Assembly: GCF_964340395.1 (NCBI RefSeq)
Contig: NC_135565.1
Location: 4,479,142-4,506,641 of the forward strand
Direction of reading: 5' to 3'
Length of the DNA stretch: 27,500 bases
Origin: Glandiceps talaboti
Taxonomy: Eukaryota; Hemichordata; Enteropneusta; Spengelidae
The position numbers and the translations under genes are program-made. The notes beneath the pieces were generated by a model. The model did no database searches, was not told where the DNA came from, and saw only the letters and a program-made list of their open reading frames with translations. Positions 18,548-27,500 of this stretch are shown here, one piece after another (position 1 is the first letter of the stretch; each line of letters begins with the position of its first letter).

Positions 18548-18797
18548 CACACGAAAAGTCCTATTTGACCACGTCCTTCCGGATCCACCGGGGTAAATCT
18601 TGAGCAGGCGATGTGTATATGTGGTGAGTATGAGATGGAGTTCCACCTTTGACTTAATTTACCCCCGTTGATCTCTCACCTGGAGGCTGCTGACAGTCAA
18701 AAGTGGCACAGCGTCTCGTACTACCCCTAGACTGAGATGGTGGTTAGATGGGTCACAGGTTGGGTAAAGGTGGGTAAATTGAACTTTTCGTGTAGAG
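18548..18797. mobile_element. MITE-like element with terminal inverted repeats
   Basis: The left end reads cacacgaaaagtcctatttgacc. The right end, reverse-complemented, reads tacacgaaaagttcaatttaccc. This gives about 23-bp imperfect TIRs enclosing roughly 250 bp without an ORF. A TTTACCC motif also recurs internally. Family not identified. Confidence 0.55.
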
Positions 18798-19743
18798 CGA
18801 CATACAACATACAGTGCATTTCAGATATCAGCAGAGATTATTTTTGTCATTCCCAGTCAATGTAAATCTTGATGAGATTATTTTGACACTCATTGAATGG
18901 TTTGCTGGTATCTACCGCCCAAAACGAGGCCCTTACATTTTTGTAAACTTTTCACCTGAAAATCTCCTAATTATGGGGTCATTAATATGCGAAACGTCTT
19001 AATAATTATAATAATACACTTAAATCTTCACCAGATCACAGTATTAAAATACCCGCATGGGACAATGTAACGTATCGGTGACCAAGGCGAACTGGGGATA
19101 CTCCCCAAATGTTCAGACTGGGGCGTGAGCCCTCCCCCCCCCCCCCCCCCCGGTTCAAAGCATCTATCCAACGTATTTACTCTACACCAAACAGTTGTTA
19201 TAGATTTTCATGGAAAAATTAAACTTTACCAAATATGAGTCATATGATATCTACTTTGATGGGTCAGCTGGTTGCATTGGCTGAAGTTTGTACTGTTTTA
19301 TTCCCTCCATCTGTGGTACTAAATTTATTGACTCTATTTGACAAGCGGTGATGAAGCCGGAGTTAAATAATAATACATTTATAATTTACATTTTCCTATT
19401 AATACTACCAAGATGTATAATTCTATAATAGTTTTTTTTTTATCGTGAATGAAATCGAGGGGATCGACATGAGGACATAACAAATAATTCAGCCGGGAAC
19501 CATGCTACACGTACCACATTCCACGTCAGCGCACTAATCAATGGTCTGACATTTTCTATTTATAGTTTTCTTTCCCGTTTTATTAATTGTACGTAGGCAC
19601 GTTGGTATTGTCTAGGTCTATCTGGAGGCTGTGAGAGATAATTATGTCACAATTATTTACACAGAGGCATACTCTAGTATATATAAAAGTACATTTTGTA
19701 TACTATAAATGATTTCTTATCATTACATACACATCATCAAAAT
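18798..19743. other. Intergenic or intronic, no gene recognised
   Basis: AT-rich, with a poly-C tract at about 19133-19152. Nothing else stands out. Confidence 0.5.
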
Positions 19744-20244
19744 TTAAAACAGAGATATAAACAGTGCCCGAAGGACAACCCGGGAGGACAACATGAGGCT
19801 CATATTATAGCACAAGATTTTCTCTTTGAATACACGTGGAATGATTTTCAATGACTCAGCGAATGGTGAAAAAACCCACATTTTATAAACACTTGCACGT
19901 ACATGCTGTTGTAGAATTACATGCATGGGTCGTCTGCTACAACTAATTAAACCCACACCTTGTGACCGGTGAGCCCGGCATCGACAAAGTGAGTGGTCCA
20001 AATGAAAGCCGCCGCACTGATGAGGTTTTAGAATGTTTCCCCTCGTTGAACAAGAATCATATATTACGCAATTCAACAAATCTAAAGTTATTGGACTTTT
20101 TGATTGAACGAGGTAAGAACACGGCAAGGTTAAGTGTGATGTTGGTACAACTACAAGGTGCAATAAATTAAAACACGACATGAGTCCTGGCGGTAACTCT
20201 GTAGTCAAATGCATTACATTGTACAAGTTATGAATCCTAGACAT
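19744..20244 (-). CDS. Orphan ORF, 166 codons, doubtful
   Basis: The longest repeat-free ATG ORF in the window. It starts MSRIHNLYNVMHLTTELPPG and ends VVLRALFISLF. Composition is rich in Leu, Ser, Cys and His with several hydrophobic stretches, but I recognise no domain, and no splice sites or poly(A) signal clearly frame it. In a sequence this AT-rich an ORF of this length is somewhat unexpected by chance. It could be a remnant of a mobile element, an exon with retained frame, or noise. Confidence 0.15.
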   Translation of the reverse strand: MSRIHNLYNVMHLTTELPPGLMSCFNLLHLVVVPTSHLTLPCSYLVQSKSPITLDLLNCVIYDSCSTRGNILKPHQCGGFHLDHSLCRCRAHRSQGVGLISCSRRPMHVILQQHVRASVYKMWVFSPFAESLKIIPRVFKEKILCYNMSLMLSSRVVLRALFISLF

Positions 20245-21955
20245 CTAATGGCCAAGTTATTTTACAATATTAACTTATATATACAATACAAAACTCGAAA
20301 TTGCACTATTCCAATTTATAATCTATTGACGTGTCTTTCTTTCTGTCATTGCAACTCAATAAACTGACCTTTCTAACGTTTGAGTAACTCTTTCTAACCA
20401 TGTCACCGTGACGGATTGTGATTGCCCCAGGGTGATGTCTTTTCAATTTTCAAATGACTACCATGCTTTTTCAGCCCATGGTAACACTAAGTGATTTAAA
20501 TCGACACTTTAAAACCAATTTCAGCTATTTCTTTGAGTAACTTGATAACGCTTGGGCGGCGTAGCTGAGGTAACGTGGCCATGTCAACGACGACTTGGTG
20601 TATAGTATCACGTGACTGACATCGTTTATGTGCCTATACAATGGCGCCCGTACTTAATCCTACCGTTTGTCATAAGATGGGTCAATGGGATATACATGTT
20701 ATTGATACTTTCATTTCATAATCATAACATAACAGTCTGAATGACTTAGTAATGACAAGTCAGAAAGAATATTTCAACCACGTGTTTTCCAAAATTTCAG
20801 GGGTAGGCCCAATCTGATTAAAATCCGATGTGGTGAAAGCGGCTAGATGTCCTTATTTACCTCTATTCATCGTGTTGTGACGTTTGTTTTGTTCGGAGTG
20901 ATCGCCGCCTTCGTGTGGGAAGGTGGCCCTAAAACGATCATGTTTGCTCACATGGAGGGTCGTGTGATCGGAGTCGTACAACGTGTGTCACGTCATTCTG
21001 TTTCTAATCATGCCATAGAGGGCGTCAATATTTTATAATAACATCGTCAGACTGAAGTTCGCAATACATGTAGGTTGGGTATGGGGAACAAAACATTAAT
21101 TACAACCATCCTAATAGTTTTCACACATAGCTGTATTAGTAGTCGATCCCATCTACCTAGATGCCGGTACTTCATGATATGATTCCACCCTTGTTATTTA
21201 TTTCTTATCTACACACTGTACTGACGTCATCTCTTAACGTAAACATCACAAAACATAACAATATCCATTTGACACGAGACCATATTCATAATCTAAGCCT
21301 ACATTTTATGAATGACGTCAACATGTACATTAAATTTCAATGCAATGGCTTCGTGCGTTGTTCATCGCATGTATAAAGGGGTAGGTCTTACTCCCACAAC
21401 ACCCCCACCTCTTTAAAATTGGTTCTACAATATAAGGAGGGAAGAAAAGTTGAACCGACTTTGAGGAGCATGTGCATTTTAACAAATTGGAACAGGTCAG
21501 TATTGATTTTGGCTGCATTAATGAGAATTTGGAGATTCTTATTTGTTGATCATAGGTATTCTAACAGGGACTGTAATGTTGATAATAGCCATACAAGGAT
21601 TCTTGTGTTAGTGTTCAATTTGATAGAACTAAGTCTACAGGTGTTGCTAGAAAATGTCACCTTAGAAATTTAGCGGTACAAATACATTTCTGCAGCGACA
21701 TTAATAAAGAACACGTACATGTCAGTGTTGGTCAGACAACACTGAATACAATGCAGAAAAAGTACACCATGACACCACAACTTAATAAAGAATGACAAAG
21801 GTGAGGTTGATATAACTTTTTTTTTTTTTATGGCCATACTTCAAGCATAGTAAATTGACCCCAATAAATATTTACAGGAAACTCATCTAGCGGAGTCATA
21901 TGCCAATATGTGCCTTGAAGTGAGTGTGAATGCCCCGAAAAGTCATAGTCATCAA
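20245..21955. other. No confident gene
   Basis: Contains two TGACGTCA palindromes (21222-21229, 21313-21320), a perfect 8-bp stem-loop (CAGTGTTG/CAACACTG, 21723-21744) and a 33-nt phase-compatible candidate exon on the minus strand (21392-21424). A 63-codon ORF at 20847-21038 is slightly GC-richer than its surroundings but unrecognised. Confidence 0.5.
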
Positions 21956-21981
21956 ACAACAACAACAACAACAACAACAAT

Positions 21982-22030
<49 letters not shown>

Positions 22031-22031
22031 G
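21956..22031. repeat. (CAA)n trinucleotide microsatellite
   Basis: About 25 CAA/ACA units with one TAA interruption. Confidence 0.97.
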
Positions 22032-22594
22032 AGATGGTGGGTGACCAGTACCACAGAGAAAAATGACAGAAAAAATGTATCGCACTTACTAACCTAATAT
22101 TTTTTTTCTGACAACTTGCCATATCTCTTGACGTATTTCGCTCAAGCTAGTACCGTTATTAAATGTATAATTATAACCGGTTGTGCACACAATACACTGA
22201 CACACTGTACGTGCATCCGAATTATTCGGTTTCTGTTAATTCAGTTCATCATTCGTTAATAGAAGGTAGCCTAAAGCTTATCATATTCGCATTTATCAAC
22301 TGTGTTTTGTTCACCAATAATAGTTGGAAATACATGTTGAATTGTTTGTGAGTGTATTAAAACATAACTTGGTATTATTGACCAACAGATGCCACTTTTT
22401 CGTGTTGTTACCATGGTAATATTGGCATGACGACCCCAAATTTAAAGGCAAATTTGACTTCGAAGTCAGGTCGGTCAAACTGACACTCTAACAAACCAGC
22501 GTTATAACCTGAAGCCGAGGTAACTAATTACAAGATATATCAAATGTGTACATGTATGTTTGGTGAGTGTTTACGTGTACCTGTGATTTTTGTG

Positions 22595-22746
22595 TCTATG
22601 TATGTATGTATGTATGTATGTATGTATGTATGTATGTATGTATGTATGTATGTATGCATCTCTGTGCGCGCGCATGCGTGCGTACGTACGTACGTATGTA
22701 TGTATGTATGTATGTATGTATGTATGTATGTATGTATGTATGTATG
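22595..22746. repeat. Compound (TATG)n microsatellite
   Basis: Two (TATG)n blocks separated by a GC-rich centre (gtgcgcgcgcatgcgtgcgtacg). Long ORFs in several frames here are artefacts. Confidence 0.97.
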
Positions 22747-22809
22747 CGTGTGTCTACGTATGTGTGGATGCATATACAAGTGTGTATGTATGTGCATGTA
22801 TGTGAGTAA

Positions 22810-24267
22810 TTGACTAATATTTTATTTTGACTTAAATGAAAATACAAATTTCAATAATATAAATATGAAAAATGGATATGATATGGATACGAAAGCACAA
22901 CATATTATCAATGTTCTATCAAAACAAGTATGACAGCAAGGGATATGCTGTCCTTTTTTACTAATAATATAACCGCGAGTTTAGTAAGCCATGGTTGTCA
23001 CTCGCCATTTGTACTGAGATCGATCACAGGTCACAGGAGGATAAAAGTTCAAGTTTACTCTTTTCGGACGGTATCGTAAAGGGGTCTGTAGTTTACTACT
23101 TCGGGTAATCCGGGTGCTGAAAACCAAAGTGGCAAGTACAATGTACACTTGGTATAAAGAATTCTACCTCAGGAACCGACAACTATGATCTTTCCACCTC
23201 CTCCAAGTAGGCCCTGGGGTGTTTACATAAATAGCTATTGTTATATAAACTGCACAAAAACTGCAGTACACACGGTCTATATATTTCACTAGACTTGCAT
23301 CCGGGACTTGGATCCTCTTTCATATTATCCATGTCAATCACCTGTCGCTATGGATTCGTTTCCAGGTAGCCACTGAGAGACCAGTAAAGTATAGAAGTCT
23401 ATGGTCATTGCAGTCAATATTTATACATTGATTACGAACATAAGTAATACATTTCATCAAATTGCTATGATCATGTCGACGTGCACTTACGTATGGAATT
23501 TATTTCAACACATACACTATTAGCCCTGAGGGTTTTTACCACTTGTTACGCTGTAGGCTTGGTGTTTCACTCGTCATGGGACATTACGTTTTTGACACAC
23601 GCAGAGCTAGACACATTTCGACTCTAGACTAACAATAACAGAGACACTGACAGTAAACACAGCAGGATCCTTTGCCCAATCACATTGAACAGTAATAAGC
23701 ATTACTATTCTCTTATAGTGCAGTAAAAACAAGCTTCTAATGAAAACATTACACATGGACTTGATGATTTTAATGGCTGCAATTTTTTATTTTGTTTATT
23801 TTATTTACTTTTTAATTGGTGATCAGTATATCAACTTGACTACTTCTACATCCCCACTGTGCATGGTACATATGTAATTGTTTTGTTGTTTTTTTTCATT
23901 AGAAGTTGTCTGGTGTGTATCAAATGTCATGTCACATCTCACATGAGTGATCACCAAGGCTACATCATTTTAGCTGTATTTCATCTATAAATACACAAAC
24001 AACAAAGCTGATCTAGTACAGAATAACAACTTACAAGGCTGCCATTAACCAATGCCTTGATATACTTATAATTATTATATGTATGTATGTACACACTGTA
24101 TATTATTGTTCTTCAAAAATAGGTTTTCATATTTTTTAGGGAAGAGAAATAATCGATGTTACTCATTTGTGGAAGGCAATGAGATCGAACGTTTTCATTT
24201 TGAATAATTAGAAGAATTCGAAGGTTTATTTTATTTATATTATCATATTTTTATTATTATTTTATAC
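22810..24267. other. No gene recognised
   Basis: About 1.45 kb of AT-rich sequence with no ORF of interest, no repeat array and no RNA gene that I can see. Confidence 0.6.
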
Positions 24268-24269
24268 AT

Positions 24270-24426
24270 GTACACACACACACACACACACTTACATACA
24301 CACATACACACATACATACATACATACATACATACATACATACATACACACACACACATACATACATACATACATACATACATACATACATACATACATA
24401 CATACATACATACATACATACATACA
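24270..24426. repeat. Compound (CA)n/(CATA)n microsatellite
   Basis: A CA run, mixed CATACA and then long CATA units. Confidence 0.97.
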
Positions 24427-24801
24427 TTAAAGTATTGCTATTAAAGTATATAATGCATAGCGGTAGGTTGGTTGAAAGGTGTATGATATAAAGTAGATAG
24501 ATAAATTGAGAGGTTTCATGCAATTATAGTATGGTATAGAATATTTTATTTGATATGAAATAATGTAAATAAATTCATTATCTAAAGAAAAAACATACAA
24601 AAACAACAAAACTAATATATATATAACTACAAATTGAATACAAAGATAATAATGAATTAGATAATTTTCCAAGGCTAGTAGTAATAAAATCATCATTTGA
24701 ACTCATTCTTTTGAAATATTCTTTTTTGAGATAATTTAATGCAATTATTTGTACATAGACAAACATACATAGATAAACACTCTAAGGCGTACAGTAATCC
24801 T

Positions 24802-24836
<35 letters not shown>

Positions 24837-24837
24837 T

Positions 24838-24870
<33 letters not shown>
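24802..24870. repeat. (GACA)n then (CA)n microsatellite
   Basis: Eight to nine GACA units, a short spacer (gactctc) and about 15 CA units. Confidence 0.96.
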
Positions 24871-24874
<4 letters not shown>

Positions 24875-25086
24875 CAGGCAGAAAACGTGGACCTACAGAT
24901 CTTGAGGTTGCTTTGAATTATGCTGTAAGTGAACGTTAAAATTGAAATAAAGAACAACGTGAGCATAAAGCACAACGTGAGCAACAAAGTAAAAACAGGT
25001 ACAAACAGGTTTGACGGTGTAGAAAAAGTGGTTATATGCATAGCTGGGAGTGAACGCAACACTTAATATCAAATTGTTCTACTCAC

Positions 25087-25259
25087 AACTCGGGTAATTC
25101 GGCATCTAGACAGCTCTCTTCACGCTCATGTATAACATTTAGTCCACAAGATGATTTAGGTCTCACACGTTTGTTTAACGATTTCCTAAACCTTGTATTA
25201 CAACAACTTTGTGGAGCCGAGTTCGGTCTGACGACTGAAAGAGGTGATTTTGTCTCCAT
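25087..25259 (-). CDS. Candidate first coding exon of an unidentified gene
   Basis: ATG at 25259-25257 in a good context (AAAATGG), with another in-frame ATG at 25295. The translation begins METKSPLSVVRPNSAPQSCC and includes RPKSSCGLNVIHEREE. It ends DAELPEL with donor GAGTT|gtgagt, a strong site leaving phase 2. The polar, basic composition looks coding, but no family is recognised. A full TGACGTCA lies about 105 bp upstream. It could start a separate minus-strand gene or be an alternative 5' exon of the CNBD2-like gene. Downstream exons are uncertain. Confidence 0.4.
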
Positions 25260-25362
25260 TTTCCAATAATCGAAGTTATTTAATTCAACGCACATAAATA
25301 TATGTGGGCTGGCCGCCTATGCTATGGTGTGCAAACAAAGAACAACCGCTGGCTACTGCTTA

Positions 25363-25370
25363 TGACGTCA
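25363..25370. promoter_or_regulatory. TGACGTCA palindrome (CRE-type) upstream of the 25259 ATG
   Basis: A perfect CRE at about -105 from the candidate start. The same word occurs five more times in the window, so it may be genome background. Confidence 0.25.
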
Positions 25371-25926
25371 CCGTGATTTATCGTTAGGTATGCCATCTGA
25401 GGTAAAGCACACGCTAGTTACACAGGATAAGAGTGACTCCTTGGGTCACTACAATATATCTTAATTCATTGTCGCTTGTCAAATGTCGTAGACGAGTGGT
25501 CAAGACGGTTTGCATGTACGTAAATATTACAGTCTGTTGATTCAATGGTTACGCACTATGTACTGTATACAAGACTTGAATGGTTGAACACTATAGAGAG
25601 GTGATATCGCGACTAACAAAATGTCCCTGGAATATCAACACCTATACCACGTATAAAAATGTAATTACGTTGTGTGAAAACTGTGCAAATCTTATCTTCG
25701 GGATATGTCAATGCTAATGCACTGTTAAAGGAAAACAAATCATTGATGTAACAGGACGTTGCTGGGCACCAGCGAGCTCTCGTGTTTCTGCCCCGAGTGG
25801 TAACGACGTCTAACTCTAAACTAATGTCTTTGGATCACTATACTCAGTATAATAATCTGTTGAAATCATTGCCTGTGGCATACCCAGGAGTTACGCTGTG
25901 GTATTTTACAAATAGCATGGAAGTAG
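25371..25926. other. Upstream flank, no gene recognised
   Basis: No convincing ORF, RNA gene or repeat. Confidence 0.5.
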
Positions 25927-25931
25927 ACACA

Positions 25932-25934
25932 CAC

Positions 25935-25981
<47 letters not shown>

Positions 25982-26047
25982 CATACATACATACATACAT
26001 ACATACATACATACATACATACATACATACATACATACATACACACA

Positions 26048-26081
<34 letters not shown>

Positions 26082-26236
26082 CATACACACTCATACATAC
26101 ATACATACATACATACATACATACATACACACATACATACATACATACATACATACATACCTACATACATATATACATACACACTCATACATACATACAT
26201 ACATACATACATACATACATACATACATACATACAT
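25932..26236. repeat. Compound (CAGA)n then (CATA)n microsatellite
   Basis: About 50 bp of CAGA followed by about 255 bp of CATA with occasional CACA/TATA/CTCA breaks. An internal segment (tatatacatacacactcatac) occurs twice, which points to a higher-order duplication. The 193-codon ORF across it is an artefact. Confidence 0.97.
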
Positions 26237-26460
26237 AATACATGTATATATTGTATATGTGTCATTAATTTCAACTTTCTTTCTCTCAAGCCCTCTCTCA
26301 AGCTCTCAAGCTTTTAAGGCTACGACCAAAACGTTCGACAGAGAAGGCCTTGGGAGAAATTAAGCAGTCATGAAAAAATGGGGGTTAGAGCGGAGGGCTC
26401 GAAAATCGTTCAGGTTCTTGGCCATGTTTTTCAATAACCCATTGAGAAAAATACGTTGTG

Positions 26461-26672
26461 TGCACGACATATTATCTCAACAGCATGACTCATTATCTCG
26501 AGAGCACGACTTATTATCTCGAGTGCGTGACATATCTCGAGAGCACGACTTATTATCTCGAGAGCATGACTTATTATCTCCTGCGAATGACATTATCTCA
26601 GGAGCATTCATGACATATCTTGAGAGCACGACTTATTATCTTTTGCGCACGACATATTAACTCGATCGCACG
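26461..26672. repeat. About 21-bp degenerate tandem repeat
   Basis: The unit is close to CGAGAGCACGACTTATTATCT, repeated about ten times with variable lengths (some units shortened to CATATCTCGAGAGCACGA). Confidence 0.88.
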
Positions 26673-27500
26673 ACATATTTTTATTTTTTGCTTTTGTAGA
26701 TTGCACGTACAGTCTTTCATAATGTGTAGCTTGTCCTCTGTCACATGACATATTCCCAAAACAGCCAAGCTACACAAGATGTCAGTAGGACTTGTTTGGC
26801 ATGTGGAAAACAGTAAATTATAACAACATGCAGTTTAGATAAATATAAGCCTTAGTTTGCAGGGGTGTATGTTGTTTCTCTCAGAATTGTAGAGAATTTG
26901 TTTGAAATAGTGCAGAGTGCATTTTACAAGAATTTTATCTTCTAACTGTATGGTAACAATTACAATCCACGTAGGTCATAAAAATGAGTCAATGTAAAAT
27001 GTGATCCTCCCTCCTTGATGGGTTTCTCAAATATGACTCTCCCCCCCCCATGTAATTACGGAAGGTTCCCTTAGAAAAATTATGAAGACCAACAAGCACT
27101 ATTAAAATATATTAAAACTGGTACTTTGAAATGAGGTAGTAGAAAACACGCTCAGAAATATTTTCAACACATCAAACGTTATAATGCTTCGTCAAGTAAA
27201 AATGTATGGCTAATTTGTGCTCTCCAAAACTGTTTTACTTTTGTTTTCATCCGATGCTACTTCTAGAGTTATAATTGAAACGATACAAAATTATACACTC
27301 GGTGTCTAAGTCAATAAATATACACTAATTAAGAAGATTTTTATAATACAAATATCTTGCTACGTATTGCTATTGTCTCTAGAAACTGTTAGAAGTGAAA
27401 TTAGAGAAAAATAAATACGATATCCTGTTATCACATTTTGTCGACTTTTTATGAATTTAACAGAGTAATGACACTGTTAGATGGTAACACGTCACCTGAA
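26673..27500. other. Right end, no gene recognised
   Basis: AT-rich, with a short poly-C tract at 27041-27050. No ORF or splice pattern of interest. Confidence 0.55.

Noticed and set aside
25782-26363. 193-codon plus-strand ORF
   Set aside because: Most of it is translated CATA/CAGA microsatellite (HTYIHTYI pattern). There is no independent coding support.

Overview
This window looks like intron-rich animal nuclear DNA. It is AT-rich and full of di-, tri-, tetra- and pentanucleotide microsatellites. The coding sequence is in short exons (about 100-230 bp) with consensus GT-AG borders and matching phases, and there is no operon structure. The gene content (a two-domain cyclic nucleotide-binding protein of the CNBD2 type and an LDL-receptor class A repeat gene) together with the repeat style suggests an invertebrate metazoan, perhaps a marine lophotrochozoan. 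I cannot name the species from the sequence.

Layout. Positions 1-3.8 kb hold the 3' part of a plus-strand gene that enters from the left. It has two complete LDLa exons (243-350 and 1111-1221), both phase 1-1, then a 38-bp minisatellite and a possible poly(A) signal at 3821. Positions 3.9-6.3 kb are the convergent intergenic space, with long (CT)n and (TTCTA)n tracts. From 6330 to 12927 on the minus strand, ten consecutive coding exons join in phase into about 560 residues of a CNBD2-like protein. The order is a basic N-terminal segment, an amphipathic helix region, a canonical first CNB domain with an intact phosphate-binding cassette, a divergent second CNB domain and a C-terminal tail. A plausible first coding exon lies at 17141-17349. 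Two consensus RFX-type X-box motifs lie 330-425 bp upstream of its ATG, which fits a ciliary or sperm-flagellar gene.

The intron between the 12.7 kb and 11.4 kb exons carries a large, diverged foldback (palindromic) element of about 875 bp. Its left arm contains a nested insert flanked by 11-bp direct repeats, and its centre is a perfect 31-bp inverted repeat. From 17.4 to 25 kb there are no confident genes, only repeats, a TIR-bounded MITE-like element and an orphan 166-codon ORF. At 25087-25259 (minus) there is a good-looking first coding exon with a strong donor. It may belong to another gene or be an alternative 5' exon of the CNBD2-like gene. The right end is dominated by microsatellites and a 21-bp tandem repeat near 26.5 kb.
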